A stretch of DNA of 37,014 bases from Billgrantia kenyensis (GCF_013697085.1 NZ_JACEFT010000030.1:1-37014); one strand, 5' to 3'; positions 8,365-18,186 are shown, counted from the first letter of the stretch. The notes: generated from the letters alone by a model not told the origin. Numbers and translations: made by a program.

Positions 8365-9236
8365 TCCCGCGCCAGCTCCTCGCGCCGGGTCCAGCGGCGA
8401 TAGAACAGCGTGGCAAAGGTGGAATTGATCACGATGAACAGCGAATACATGACCGGGATCAGCAGGATGAGCTGCTGGGTTTCATCGGCGAAGGTCATGA
8501 TCACGATCAGTGCCGCCAAGGGGCCGTTCTGAATGCCGGTTTCCAGCGATACCGTTCTGGCCTTCTGGGGGTTGAGCCGCAGGGCACGCGAGAACAGGTA
8601 ACCGAAGGCGAAGCCGATCAGGCCGACCAGAATGACCGCGGCATAGACTTCCCAGCCGGTCTCGGCCAGCAGCCTCCAGTTCCTCGGCACCCAGGTCACC
8701 ACCAGGAACACGATGACGATGGCGCCCAGGATACCCCCCATCAGCTCGATCACGGCGCCAATATTGGAATTCTTGCGCCGCAGCCACATGCCGATGAGGG
8801 TGGGAATCAGCAGCACGAACAGCAGCCGGGCGATCTGGTCCGGCGGAATGCGAAAGGCGTCGTCGATGCCCTGGGTGTAGAACTCCATCAGCAGGGGCAC
8901 CATGATGAAGCCGGCCAGGGTAGAGCAGATGGTCATCATGATGCTCAGGCTGAGCAGGCTCTTGGAAAAGTAGGCGAAGATATTGGAGGTCGTGCCGCCG
9001 GGCATGCAGCCGATCAGCACCAGGCCCACCGTCTGCTCCGGCGTCAGGTTCAGCACCCGCGCCAGCAGGAAGGCGATCAGCGGCATCAGCATGTATTGGG
9101 AGGCGAAGCCGACCCCGACGGCCTGGGGGTGGCGCAGGGCCAGCCGGAAATCCTTGAAGGTCAGCGACGACCCCATGCCGAACATGATGATCACCATCAT
9201 GAGGGACAACAAACTCTCTTCCAAAGGGCTCAGCAT
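8340..9236 (-). CDS. BASS-family sodium:organic anion symporter
   Basis: A 298-residue integral membrane protein with about nine to ten hydrophobic helices. The family region LIGCMPGGTTSNIFAYFSKS (about residues 76-95) and the later ETGIQNGPLAALI match the two discontinuous-helix cores of bile acid:sodium symporters, which use sodium to import organic acids. It lies 51 bp downstream of the fadD-like gene on the same strand, so it may bring in a carboxylate that the acyl-CoA ligase activates; the substrate is unknown. Its 3' end overlaps the AraC gene tail to tail by 25 bp. Confidence 0.85.
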   Translation of the reverse strand: MLSPLEESLLSLMMVIIMFGMGSSLTFKDFRLALRHPQAVGVGFASQYMLMPLIAFLLARVLNLTPEQTVGLVLIGCMPGGTTSNIFAYFSKSLLSLSIMMTICSTLAGFIMVPLLMEFYTQGIDDAFRIPPDQIARLLFVLLIPTLIGMWLRRKNSNIGAVIELMGGILGAIVIVFLVVTWVPRNWRLLAETGWEVYAAVILVGLIGFAFGYLFSRALRLNPQKARTVSLETGIQNGPLAALIVIMTFADETQQLILLIPVMYSLFIVINSTFATLFYRRWTRREELARDQAKVEPA

Positions 9237-9287
9237 GCCTGTACTCCCGCCTTGTTCTTGTCAAAACCGATCAACGACATCATGCGT

Positions 9288-11027
9288 TCAGCGGCCTGTG
9301 GCCTTGGCGCGCACTTCCTTGCGCAACACCTTGCCCACCGGCGTCTTGGGCAGCTCGTCCCAGAACACCACCTTCCTTGGCACCTTGTAGGCCGCCAGCT
9401 CCCGCTTGCAGTGGGCGATCACGTCCTTCTCGCCGACGCCCTCCTGGCGCAGCACTACATAGGCATGCACGGCTTCGCCGCTCTGGCTGTCGGCGACCCC
9501 GACCACCGCCGACTCCTGGACCTGGGGAATACGTGAGATGCAGTCCTCCACTTCATTGGGATAGACGTTGAAGCCGCTGACCAGAATCATGTCCTTCTTG
9601 CGGTCGACGATGCTGAAGTGGCCGTCTTCGGTCATCACGCCGATGTCGCCGGTGTAGAACCAGCCGTCCTTGATCGCCTCGGCGGTTTCCTCGGGGCGGT
9701 TCCAGTAGCCTTTCATGACCTGCGGCCCGCGCACGATGATCTCGCCCGGTTCGCCGATCGCCACCGGCTCGCCTTGTTCATCGACCAGGCGTACGTCAGT
9801 ATCGGGGGCCGGAATGCCGATGCAGTCCGGGCGCTCATGGCCGATGGGGTTGAAGCAGATGACCGGGGAGGTTTCGGTCAGGCCATAGCCCTCGGTGATC
9901 GGGCTGCCCACCACCTTGCGCCAGCGCTCGGCCACCGACTTGTGCAGCGCGGTGCCGCCGGCCAGCGCCACCTTCATGGAGGGAGGCGGATAGACGGTGA
10001 ACCACTCCTCGTTCAGCAGGGCGTTGTAGAGGGTGTTGACGCCCGAGATCCAGGAAATGGGGTAGTTGTCGAAGGCGCGCTGACAGTTCTGGATCGGCCG
10101 CGGGCTCGGCACCAGCACGTTGTGCGCGCCCTTGTGGTAGAAGGCCAGCAGGTTAACGGTGAAGGCGAAGATGTGATAGATCGGCAGGGCGGTCAGGATG
10201 CACTCCTTGCCCGGCTCGATGTGGTCACCGGCGACCGCGTCGACCTGCTCGAGGTTGCTGATCAGATTGCCGTGGGTCAGCTCGGCGCCCTTGCTCACCC
10301 CGGTGGTGCCCCCGGTGTACTGCAGCAGGGCGGTATCCGTGCGGCTCAGGTGCTGCCAGTAGCGGTGCACCTCGATTCCGGCGTTCGCCCGGGCTTTTCG
10401 CCCTTTTTCCAGGGCCTGGTCGATGCTGTCGACCTCCAGCCGGTAGTCGGGAAGCACCCGGTTCCAGTATTTCAGCACTAGCTGCAAGACGCCTTTCACC
10501 ACGGGCGGGAACCACTGGGCCACCGAGGTGACCACCACCTGCTGGATACCGGTCTGCTCGATGATCGCTTCCAGCTTGTCGACGAACATGTCGACGATGA
10601 CCAGCACCTGGGCACTGCTGTCGTTGAACTGGTGCGCCATCTCCCGCCTGGTGTAGAGCGGGTTGACGTTGACCAGGATGCAGCCGGCCTTGAGCACGCC
10701 GAAGGCCACCACCGGCAGCGTCAGGCAGTTGGGCATCTGCACCGCCACACGCGAGCCGGGTTCCAGTTTGACGCACTCGCGCAGGTAGACGGCGAAGGCA
10801 TCCGACATCTCTTCGACTTCGCCGTAGCTCAGGCGGCCGTTCATGCCGTTGGGCATGCAGGTGGTGAAGGCCATCTGCTGGCTGTACTTTTTCCCCGCCG
10901 CCTGGATCAGCGCCGGCAGGCTGTCGTGCAAATGGTGCTGGCTGGCCCTCACTTCGCCCACCTCGGACAGGAGAGCCTGGTAGTGGCTCATCCAGGGCTT
11001 GTTGTTGTAAAACTCGACGTTCGACAT
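9288..11027 (-). CDS. fadD: Long-chain fatty acid-CoA ligase (FadD-like)
   Basis: A 579-residue AMP-forming acyl-CoA synthetase. The phosphate loop YTGGTTGVSKGAELTH is at 237-252; EGYGLTETSPV (A5 motif) and YTGDIG with the following DRKKDMI hinge are intact, and the C-terminal catalytic Lys lies in PKTPVGKVLRKEV. It activates free fatty acids to acyl-CoA with ATP. The ATG at 11025-11027 is preceded by an AGAGG ribosome site and gives a normal family length; the longer frame to 11108 runs into the inverted-repeat element. A MITE-like element and about 290 bp separate it from the next upstream gene, so it probably has its own promoter. Confidence 0.93.
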   Translation of the reverse strand: MSNVEFYNNKPWMSHYQALLSEVGEVRASQHHLHDSLPALIQAAGKKYSQQMAFTTCMPNGMNGRLSYGEVEEMSDAFAVYLRECVKLEPGSRVAVQMPNCLTLPVVAFGVLKAGCILVNVNPLYTRREMAHQFNDSSAQVLVIVDMFVDKLEAIIEQTGIQQVVVTSVAQWFPPVVKGVLQLVLKYWNRVLPDYRLEVDSIDQALEKGRKARANAGIEVHRYWQHLSRTDTALLQYTGGTTGVSKGAELTHGNLISNLEQVDAVAGDHIEPGKECILTALPIYHIFAFTVNLLAFYHKGAHNVLVPSPRPIQNCQRAFDNYPISWISGVNTLYNALLNEEWFTVYPPPSMKVALAGGTALHKSVAERWRKVVGSPITEGYGLTETSPVICFNPIGHERPDCIGIPAPDTDVRLVDEQGEPVAIGEPGEIIVRGPQVMKGYWNRPEETAEAIKDGWFYTGDIGVMTEDGHFSIVDRKKDMILVSGFNVYPNEVEDCISRIPQVQESAVVGVADSQSGEAVHAYVVLRQEGVGEKDVIAHCKRELAAYKVPRKVVFWDELPKTPVGKVLRKEVRAKATGR

Positions 11028-11040
11028 GCGTGGCCTCTCG

Positions 11041-11190
11041 TTAGGGAAACACTGCACAAATGCCTGCGCGAGCGAATCCCTTCGTTGCGCGGTGCTCGGA
11101 ATCCTCACATATACCCCATATGCTCCGGTTCCTGTGCTCCGTGCGTCTTGTGCTTCATCCCGCTCGCCGATTTGTTCAGCGCTTCCTTAA
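11041..11190. repeat. MITE-like inverted-repeat element, 150 bp
   Basis: The ends at 11041-11061 and 11170-11190 are imperfect 21-bp inverted repeats (left begins TTAGGGAAACACTG, right complement begins TTAAGGAAGCGCTG; about 17 of 21 positions match). The interior has no coding sense and further small palindromes. It sits just upstream of fadD, where small non-autonomous elements or multi-copy extragenic repeats are common. Only one copy is in the window, so mobility or repetition is inference. Confidence 0.5.
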
Positions 11191-11319
11191 TGGCCTGGCT
11201 GGGAGAAGCCGTCATTCGCTGCTCGCTGCGGCCCAGGCTCTCGATCATGCTTCCTACAGTATCCAACACCGCAGTTGAGCATGCGTTGAAAAGCGTCTTC
11301 GAGGTGGGCCGCGGGTGTT

Positions 11320-12972
11320 TCAGACTTGCTGGCGAATGCGCTTCTTGTCGAGCTTGCCCACGCTGGTCTTGGGAATCTCATCGACGAAGCGCACGAACGA
11401 CGGAATCGCCCAGCGGTTGATGCGGCCTTCGTCGACGAAGCGCTCGAGGAAAGCTGTCACCTCCTCGGCCTGAGGTGGGCTGCTGGGATCGCTGGCAACC
11501 GCCAGCGCCGCGGGGCGCTCGCCCCACTTTTCGTCGGGCACACCGATCACCGCCACCTCCGAGATACCGGGGCACTGGCCGATCAGGTTCTCCAGCTCCA
11601 GCGAGGAGATCCACTCGCCGCCGGTCTTGATCACGTCCTTGATGCGGTCGCGGATCTGCAGGAAGCCGCGCTCGTCGAGCACCGCCACGTCGCCGGTGTG
11701 CAGCCAGCCGTCGCGCCACAGCTCCTCGCTGCGGGTCTCCTCCTTGTAGTAGCCCTGAGTGAGCCAGGGCGCGCGCACGCGCACCTCGCCCACGCTCTCG
11801 CCGTCGTGGGGCAGCGGTGTGCCGCTCTCGTCGACCACTTGCAGATGCACCAGCGGTACGGGCACGCCGGCCTTGCAGCGCCACGGCAGCTGGGTGGCGA
11901 AGTCGGCCTCGTTGATGTCCCGCGGCAGGATGTCGGCGGTAAGCAGCGGGCAGGTTTCGGACATGCCGTAGGCGCTGCGGGTATCGATGCCCAGCTCCCA
12001 GGCCTTCTGCGCCAGCGGCTGGGTCAGGGCACTGCCGCCCACCAGCACCTTCCAGCCGGAGAGGTCGACCTTGCCCGAGGCAATTGCCTCGGCGCCGACC
12101 ACCATGTTGAGCAGGGTCGGCACGCAGTGGGAGAAGTCGACCTTCTCGCCCACCAGCAGCTTGACCAGCATCTCCGGCTCGTAACGCCCGGGGTAGACTT
12201 GAGTGGCGCCCATCAGCGTGGCGGTGTAGGGCACGCCCCATGCATGCACATGGAACATCGGCGTGATCGGCATGTACACCTTGTCGCGGTTGAGCAGCTC
12301 GAAGCCTGGGGTCTGAAAGGCGTTGGCCTCGCCTAACGTGTGCAGCACCAGCTGGCGATGGGTGAAGAACACGCCCTTGGGGTTGCCGGTGGTGCCGGTG
12401 GTGTAGAACAGCGTGGCCACCGCGTTCTCGTCGAAGGTGGGGAAATCGTAGTGGGTGGGCTGTTCGGCCAGCAGCGCCTCGTACTCGCCCACCACATTCA
12501 GAGAACTCTCCACCTGAGCGGGAGCGTCCTGACACAGCAGATAGCCGCGGATGCGTGGCAGCCGCTCGGCCAGCGGCTCCAGCAGCGGCACGAAGTCCTC
12601 ATGCACGAGGACGAAGTCGTCCTCGGCGTGCTCCATGGTGTAGTGGATCTGCTCCGGCGACAGGCGCACGTTCACCGTATGCAGCACCGCGCCCAGCATG
12701 GGGATGGCGAAGAACGCCTCGAGGTAGCGGTGGCTGTCCCAGTCGAGCACCGCCACCACGTCGCCGGCCTCGATGCCCTGGACGCTGAGCGTGTGGGCGA
12801 GCTGGTGCACCCGCTCACGGAAGCGTCGGTAGTCGTGGCGGCTCAGGTCGCGGTAGACGATCTGATTGTCGCCGGCCATGCGCACGCCGGCGTCGAGCAG
12901 TTCGCCGATCAGCAGCGGCGGGTTGGTGGCGGAGGGCGTGGCAGGCAGGATCTTCGGCGTGACGGTGTTCAT
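11320..12972 (-). CDS. Fatty acid-CoA ligase, AlkK-like
   Basis: A 550-residue AMP-forming ligase of the medium-chain/AlkK type. The phosphate loop [12 protein letters not shown] is at 190-201, followed by [12 protein letters not shown]; the [20 protein letters not shown] and [13 protein letters not shown] motifs and the C-terminal [12 protein letters not shown] with the catalytic Lys are all intact. It converts a free fatty acid to acyl-CoA. It lies 49 bp downstream of the thiolase gene and is probably the last gene of that catabolic operon. Chain-length preference cannot be read from sequence. Confidence 0.92.
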   Translation of the reverse strand: MNTVTPKILPATPSATNPPLLIGELLDAGVRMAGDNQIVYRDLSRHDYRRFRERVHQLAHTLSVQGIEAGDVVAVLDWDSHRYLEAFFAIPMLGAVLHTVNVRLSPEQIHYTMEHAEDDFVLVHEDFVPLLEPLAERLPRIRGYLLCQDAPAQVESSLNVVGEYEALLAEQPTHYDFPTFDENAVATLFYTTGTTGNPKGVFFTHRQLVLHTLGEANAFQTPGFELLNRDKVYMPITPMFHVHAWGVPYTATLMGATQVYPGRYEPEMLVKLLVGEKVDFSHCVPTLLNMVVGAEAIASGKVDLSGWKVLVGGSALTQPLAQKAWELGIDTRSAYGMSETCPLLTADILPRDINEADFATQLPWRCKAGVPVPLVHLQVVDESGTPLPHDGESVGEVRVRAPWLTQGYYKEETRSEELWRDGWLHTGDVAVLDERGFLQIRDRIKDVIKTGGEWISSLELENLIGQCPGISEVAVIGVPDEKWGERPAALAVASDPSSPPQAEEVTAFLERFVDEGRINRWAIPSFVRFVDEIPKTSVGKLDKKRIRQQV

Positions 12973-13021
12973 CTACGTCTCCTTGTATTTGTTTTTCACT
13001 CTGCGGCAGGTTGCACCTCGA

Positions 13022-14212
13022 TCAGGCGCAGCGTTCGATCAGCAGCGCGATGCCCTGGCCGCCGCCGATACACAGCGTGATCAGCCCATAGCGACCGCCG
13101 CTGCGCTCCAGCTCGGCCAGCGCCTTGATGGTCAGGATCGCCCCGGTGGCGCCGACCGGGTGGCCCAGCCCCACGGCGCCGCCGTTGGGATTGAGCCGAT
13201 CGGCGGGGAAGTCGAGCTCGCGGGCCACCGCCATGGCTTGGGCCGCAAAGGCCTCGTTGGACTCGATCACGTCGATGTCGGCGATGGAGAGCCCTGCCTC
13301 GTCGAGGCAGCGGCGCACGGCGGGAATCGGCCCCAGGCCCATCACGCTCGGCTCGACACCGGCGGTGCTGGCGCAGATCAGCCGCGCGCGAGGCGCAAGA
13401 CCGCGACGCTGGGCCTCGTCGGCGTGGGCCAGCACCAGGCTGGCGGCGCCGTCGTTGATGCCCGAGGCGTTACCGGCGGTGACCACTCCTTCCTTGGCGA
13501 AGGCGGGCTTGAGGCGGGCGAGGTCCGCGAGCGTTACGCCGTCGCGCACGTGCTCGTCGCGGGCGAACTGGCGCTCGTTCTTACCCTCGCGCACCGTCAC
13601 CGGCACGATCTGGCCATCGAAGCGGCCCTCGGCGATGGCGCGGGCGGCCTTGTGGTGGCTCTCCATGGCGAAGCGATCGATCTCCTCGCGCTCGAGTCCA
13701 CAGCGCTTGGCGATGTTCTCCGCGGTCACGCCCATGTGGCCGCTGCCGAAGGGGTCGCTGAGGATGCCGAGCGTCAGATCGGTGACGCTGGCGTGGCCCA
13801 TGCGCAGGCCATTGCGCGCCTGAGGCGGCAGCAGGTAGGCACCGCGGCTCATCGATTCGGCGCCGCCGGCCAATGCCAGGCGGCTGTCGCCGAGCACGAT
13901 CTGCTGGGCGGCGGAGAGAATCGCCTGCACGCCGGAGCCGCATAGGCGGTTGACGTTGAATGCCGCCGCACCTTCGGGCACGCCGGCTTCCAGGGCGATG
14001 TGGCGTGCCAGGTAGGCGTCCTGCGGGCCGGTGGTGATGATATGGCCGTAGACGGCATGGTCGATGGCCCCGGCCTCGACCCCGGCGCGGGCCAGCGCCT
14101 CGCGGGCGGTAACGGTGCCCAGCTCATGAGGAGCGAGCCCGGCCAGGCTGCCGCCGAAGCTGCCGATGGCGGTGCGGGCGCTGCTGAGGATGACGACGGA
14201 ATCGAGCCGCAT
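13022..14212 (-). CDS. Acetyl-CoA C-acyltransferase (thiolase)
   Basis: A 396-residue thiolase. Nucleophilic Cys91 lies in NRLCGSGVQAI, His351 in GHPVGATGA and Cys381 in CIGGGQG, the full catalytic set, and NEAFAAQ is present. It either cleaves 3-ketoacyl-CoA in beta-oxidation or condenses acetyl-CoA; with an acyl-CoA dehydrogenase and ligases next to it, degradation is more likely. The start at 14212 has an AGGAG ribosome site and lies 40 bp after the dehydrogenase stop, so the two are probably co-transcribed. No hydratase/hydroxyacyl dehydrogenase is present here and it must come from elsewhere. Confidence 0.93.
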   Translation of the reverse strand: MRLDSVVILSSARTAIGSFGGSLAGLAPHELGTVTAREALARAGVEAGAIDHAVYGHIITTGPQDAYLARHIALEAGVPEGAAAFNVNRLCGSGVQAILSAAQQIVLGDSRLALAGGAESMSRGAYLLPPQARNGLRMGHASVTDLTLGILSDPFGSGHMGVTAENIAKRCGLEREEIDRFAMESHHKAARAIAEGRFDGQIVPVTVREGKNERQFARDEHVRDGVTLADLARLKPAFAKEGVVTAGNASGINDGAASLVLAHADEAQRRGLAPRARLICASTAGVEPSVMGLGPIPAVRRCLDEAGLSIADIDVIESNEAFAAQAMAVARELDFPADRLNPNGGAVGLGHPVGATGAILTIKALAELERSGGRYGLITLCIGGGQGIALLIERCA

Positions 14213-14252
14213 GGAACTCTCCTGTCTCTTGTTCAGTTGCCTGTGAAGGCGA

Positions 14253-15410
14253 TCAGGCCGCGTCGCTCTTGCCAAGCAGCGAGCGGGCGATCACTTCCTT
14301 CATGATTTCCGAGGTGCCGGCGTAGAGGGTCTGCACGCGGGCATCCAGATAGAAGCGTGAAATCGGGTACTCCCGGGTATAACCGTAGCCGCCGAACAGC
14401 TGCAGGCAGGCGTCGATGGTGCGGCACTGCATCTCGCTGAGCTGCAGCTTGAGGATGGCGGCGTCGGTGCCGTTCATCTCCCCCTGGCGGTACTTCGCCA
14501 CGCACCGCTCGAAGTAGGCGCGGCCCACGTCGATCTGTGCGCGCACCTCGGCCAGGGTGAAGCGGGTGTTCTGGAAGTCGCCCACGGCGCGGCCAAAGGC
14601 GCGGCGCTCGCGCACGTAGTCGAGAGTCAGCGCCAGTGCTCCCTCCATGGCGCCCAGCGCCTGGGCCGCCACGCCGAGGCGCTCACGGGGCAGCTCCTGC
14701 ATCAGGTAGGCGAAGCCGGCGCCTTCCTCGCCGAGCAGGGCGTCTTCCGGTAGGCGCAGGTCGTCGAAGAACAGCTCGGCGGTATCGCTGGCGTGCTGGC
14801 CGATCTTCTTGATCGGCTGGCCGCGGGAGAAGCCGGCAAGCGTGGTGTCGACCAGGAACAGCGAGACGCCCCGGGCACCGGCGGCGGGGTCGGTCTTGGC
14901 GCAGACGATCACCAGATCGGCGATCTGCCCGTTGGTGATGAACAGCTTGCTGCCGTCGAGTCGCCAGCCCGATTCGGTGCGGCTGGCGCGGGTCTTCATC
15001 GCCGCCAGATCGCTGCCCGCTCCGGGCTCGGTCATGGCGATGGCGCCGATGGCCTCGCCGCTGGCCATGGCCGGCAGCCAGCGCTCGCGCTGGGCCGGCG
15101 TGGCGATATGCAGCAGGTAGGGCATGACGATGTTGGTGTGAATGTTATAGGCGCTGGCCAGCCCGCCGAAGCCCTGGCGTGAGATCTCCTCCAGCGCCAG
15201 CTGAACGATGGCGAAGTCGGCACCGCTGCCGCCTAGCTCATCAGGCAAATCGATGCCCAGCAGGCCGGCCTCGCCGAGTTTCGTCCACAGCGAGCGCGGC
15301 ATTTCACCGGCGGCCTCCCACGCCTCGTAGTGGGGCGCCACTTCCTGCTCGAGGAAGCGGCGGATGGTGTCGTGGAACAGCGGCGTCAGGTCGTCTTGCG
15401 GTGCGCTCAT
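14253..15410 (-). CDS. Acyl-CoA dehydrogenase
   Basis: A 385-residue flavoenzyme of the acyl-CoA dehydrogenase family, with the FAD-binding AMTEPGAGSDL and FITNGQIADL segments, and LFGGYGYTREYPISRFYLDARVQ near the C-terminus. The position of the medium-chain enzyme's catalytic Glu is Ala here (YAGTSEIMKE); LCAD/IVD-type enzymes instead use a Glu on an earlier helix, and ELPRERL matches that segment, so the protein is probably active. It oxidises acyl-CoA to enoyl-CoA and passes electrons to ETF. Its ATG at 15410 is 2 bases after the stop of the upstream ligase, showing tight coupling. The chain length is unknown. Confidence 0.92.
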   Translation of the reverse strand: MSAPQDDLTPLFHDTIRRFLEQEVAPHYEAWEAAGEMPRSLWTKLGEAGLLGIDLPDELGGSGADFAIVQLALEEISRQGFGGLASAYNIHTNIVMPYLLHIATPAQRERWLPAMASGEAIGAIAMTEPGAGSDLAAMKTRASRTESGWRLDGSKLFITNGQIADLVIVCAKTDPAAGARGVSLFLVDTTLAGFSRGQPIKKIGQHASDTAELFFDDLRLPEDALLGEEGAGFAYLMQELPRERLGVAAQALGAMEGALALTLDYVRERRAFGRAVGDFQNTRFTLAEVRAQIDVGRAYFERCVAKYRQGEMNGTDAAILKLQLSEMQCRTIDACLQLFGGYGYTREYPISRFYLDARVQTLYAGTSEIMKEVIARSLLGKSDAA

Positions 15411-15412
15411 GG

Positions 15413-16948
15413 TCAGCCCAGCTCCTTGCGCAGGTTGCGCTTGAGAATCTTGCCGGCGGTGCTCTTGGGCAGGGCCTCGGCGAACAGGATGCGCTTGGGT
15501 ACCTTGTAAGGCGCCATGTGGGCCTTGGCGTGGGCGAGCAGCTCCATTTCGCTCACCTCCGTACCCTCCTTGGGCACCACCACGGCGGTGATCGCCTCGA
15601 TCCACTTCGCATCCGGCAGTCCGATCACGGCGACCTCGGAAACGGCCGGGTGCTTGAACAACCCCTCTTCCACTTCGCGGCTGGCCACCACCACGCCGCC
15701 GGTGTTGATGACGTCCTTGATGCGGTCGACGATGTAGAGATAGCCCGCCTCATCGAAGTAGCCCACGTCGCCGGAATGGAACCAGCCGCCGGCGAAGGCC
15801 TCTTCGCTCATCTCAGGCTTGTTCCAGTAGCCGCTGAGCAGCTGCGGCGAGCGATGCACGATCTCGCCGTGCTCGCCGGGCGGCACGTCGTTCATCTCCA
15901 GGTCGACGATGCGCGTCTCCACGGTAAGGATCGGGCGGCCCGCCGAGGCCGGGCGCGCGGCGTGCTCCTCGGGTCGCAGCACGGTGGCCAGCGGGGCGAT
16001 CTCGCTCTGGCCGTAGCAGTTGTAAAGCCCCACGCCGGGCAGGCGCTGCTGCAGCTCCTCGAGCACCGGCACCGGCATGATCGAGGCGCCGTAGTAGGCC
16101 TTCTTTAGTGTCGAAAGGTCGAACTTGTCGAAGTCGGGATGGCGCAGCAGGCTGATCCACACCGTGGGCGGGGCGAAGAACGACGCAATGCCTTCGCCGG
16201 CGATCTGCGTCAGGCAGTCGTCGGGCAGCGGTGCCATGCGCAGGTGTACCGGGGCGCCCAGCAGCAGCGCCGGCATCAGGAACACGTGCATCTGCGCCGA
16301 GTGATAGAGCGGCAGCGCGGCAAGCATCGGCTCGTCGCCCTTGATGTCGAGCTCCACCATGCAGGCCATGTACTCGGCCAGCAGCGCCTGGTGCGTCATC
16401 ATCGCCGCCTTGGGCGCTGCCGTGGTGCCCGAGGTATAGAGCAGCTGGGCCAGGCTGGCGCCATCGAGATCGACATCCGGCTCGCTGGCATCGCCGCTGC
16501 TCCTGTCGAGGGCTACCTGCAGTACGTCGAAGCCCGTCTCGCCCTCGGCGTGCAGGGTACCGGAAAGGGCGAGACCGAGCCCTTCGCTGGCCTTGGCCAC
16601 GTTGTCGGCCAGGCTCAGGTCGCTGAGCAGCGCATTCGCGCCGGACTGCTCGAGTATGTAGCGCAGCTCGTCGGCGCTGAGCGCGAAGTTGATCGGCACG
16701 TGCACCAGGCCGGCACGGGTAGCGGCCAGCCAGGCGATCACGTAGGCGTCGGAGTTCTTGCCGTAAGCGGCCAGGCGGTCGCCCGGTACCAGGCCCGCCG
16801 CCAGCAGGCGGTTGGCCACCCGGTTCACCGCCTGGTTCAGCTCGGCGTAGTTCCAGCGCCGGCCCTCGAAGGCCAGCGCCAGCCTGGCGCCGTGCTTGCG
16901 TGCGCTGCGGCTGATGGCAGCGCCGATAGTGTTCTGCTGGATCCTCAT
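15413..16948 (-). CDS. Acyl-CoA synthetase, AMP-forming
   Basis: A 511-residue adenylate-forming ligase. The phosphate loop at 171-186 reads YTSGTTAAPKAAMMTH: the usual Gly after the Lys is Ala, and the loop has T-A-A-P in place of T-G-x-P, while the Lys is kept. YNCYGQSEIAP (A5), FHSGDVGYFDEAG, DRIKDVINTGG and C-terminal KSTAGKILKRNLRKELG are intact. It activates a carboxylic acid to its CoA thioester. The start at 16948 has a GGAGG ribosome site and lies 14 bp after the solute-binding protein stop. The substrate is presumably what that binding protein collects (inference). Confidence 0.9.
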   Translation of the reverse strand: MRIQQNTIGAAISRSARKHGARLALAFEGRRWNYAELNQAVNRVANRLLAAGLVPGDRLAAYGKNSDAYVIAWLAATRAGLVHVPINFALSADELRYILEQSGANALLSDLSLADNVAKASEGLGLALSGTLHAEGETGFDVLQVALDRSSGDASEPDVDLDGASLAQLLYTSGTTAAPKAAMMTHQALLAEYMACMVELDIKGDEPMLAALPLYHSAQMHVFLMPALLLGAPVHLRMAPLPDDCLTQIAGEGIASFFAPPTVWISLLRHPDFDKFDLSTLKKAYYGASIMPVPVLEELQQRLPGVGLYNCYGQSEIAPLATVLRPEEHAARPASAGRPILTVETRIVDLEMNDVPPGEHGEIVHRSPQLLSGYWNKPEMSEEAFAGGWFHSGDVGYFDEAGYLYIVDRIKDVINTGGVVVASREVEEGLFKHPAVSEVAVIGLPDAKWIEAITAVVVPKEGTEVSEMELLAHAKAHMAPYKVPKRILFAEALPKSTAGKILKRNLRKELG

Positions 16949-16962
16949 CTCGACCTCCGGGC

Positions 16963-18186
16963 TCAGGTACCGTTGGCAACCAGGTGGCACTTGCTGTCCG
17001 ACAGTGGCCTGAAGGCCTCCTCGGCGGGAATGGTGCGCACCACGCGGAACAGATCGTCCTCGTTCTGCGACTCTTCCGGGGTCTTCACCTCGACCAGATA
17101 CATGTCATGCACCATGCGGCCGTCCTCGCGGATGTAGCCGCAGGTGGCGAAGATGTCGTCGATCGGCGTATCCGCCATCTGCTGGCGAACGGCCTGGGCC
17201 TCGTCGGTGCCGATGGCGTCGACGGCCTGCAGATAGTGCAGGGTGCTGGAGTAGAGCCCAGCGTGGACCATGGTCGGCATGCTGCCGGTGCGCTCGCGGA
17301 AGCGCTCGGCCCAGGCGCGGGTCTCGTCATTGAGGTCGTAATACCAGGCCTTGGTGAACTGCAGCCCCTGGGCCGCGTCGAGGCCGATGCTGCGCACATC
17401 GGTACTGAACAGCACCATGCCGGCCAGCACCTGACCCGCCTGGGTGATGCCGAACTCACCCGCGGTGGTAATGGCATTGATGGTGTCGGAGCCGGCATTG
17501 TTGAGGGCGATCACGTCGGCACCGGAGGCCTGGGCCTGCAGCAGGAAGGAGGAGAAGTCGTTGCTGGGGAAGGGGTGGCGCGCCTTGCCCACGATGCTGC
17601 CACCGTTCTCGAGCACCACCCGCTCGACGTCGCCCTCCAGAGCGTGACCGAAGGAGTAGTCGGCACTGAGCAGGTACCAGTTCTGGTGGCCTTCCTGGGT
17701 GATCGCCTTGGCGGTGCCATTGGACATGGCCCAGGTGTCGTAGACCCAGTGGATGTGGTTGGGTGAGCAGCTCTCGTTGGTCACGCCGGAGGAGACGGCG
17801 CCATTGACCAGGCCCAGGCGATTCTCTTCCTCAAGCAGCCGCACGGCGGCAAGGGTGACCGAAGAAGCCACCAGGCCGGTCACCATGTCGACGTTGCGCT
17901 CGTCGATCCATTCGCGAACGATGCTCGAGCCCACGTCGGGGCTGTTGCGATCGTCTGCGCTGAACACCACGATATCGGCGCCGGCGACGCTGCCGCCGAC
18001 GTCTTCGATAGCCATCTGGATGGCATCCAGCCCCTGGGGGCCGATGGGGTCGCGATAGGGGCCCGTCATGTCGGCCAGGTAGCCGATGCGAATCTCATTG
18101 TCGGTGATCTCGGCGTGGGATGTCTGGCCGACGAGCATGATGGAGGTGGCAAGCACCCCCAGGGCGAAGCGGCGTGTCGTTGTCAT
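16963..18186 (-). CDS. Periplasmic solute-binding protein (LivK/amide-like)
   Basis: A 407-residue secreted protein with a signal peptide (MTTTRRFALGVLATSIMLVG, cleavage after THA near residue 25). The mature part starts with EIRIGYLADMTGPYRDPIGP and later has ADYSFGHALEGDVERVV and MVHAGLYSSTLHYLQAV, typical of type I periplasmic binding proteins of the branched-chain amino acid/amide transporter family. It is the first gene of a minus-strand run with ligase, dehydrogenase, thiolase and second ligase, an arrangement that suggests it captures the acid they degrade. No cognate LivHMFG membrane or ATPase genes are in the window, so its transporter must lie elsewhere. The start has an AAAGG ribosome site. 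Confidence 0.88.
   Translation of the reverse strand: MTTTRRFALGVLATSIMLVGQTSHAEITDNEIRIGYLADMTGPYRDPIGPQGLDAIQMAIEDVGGSVAGADIVVFSADDRNSPDVGSSIVREWIDERNVDMVTGLVASSVTLAAVRLLEEENRLGLVNGAVSSGVTNESCSPNHIHWVYDTWAMSNGTAKAITQEGHQNWYLLSADYSFGHALEGDVERVVLENGGSIVGKARHPFPSNDFSSFLLQAQASGADVIALNNAGSDTINAITTAGEFGITQAGQVLAGMVLFSTDVRSIGLDAAQGLQFTKAWYYDLNDETRAWAERFRERTGSMPTMVHAGLYSSTLHYLQAVDAIGTDEAQAVRQQMADTPIDDIFATCGYIREDGRMVHDMYLVEVKTPEESQNEDDLFRVVRTIPAEEAFRPLSDSKCHLVANGT

Noticed and set aside
11187..11381. A 64-codon minus-strand frame between the MITE-like element and the AlkK-like ligase gene
   Set aside because: It overlaps the end of the ligase gene, has no ribosome site and no recognisable protein.
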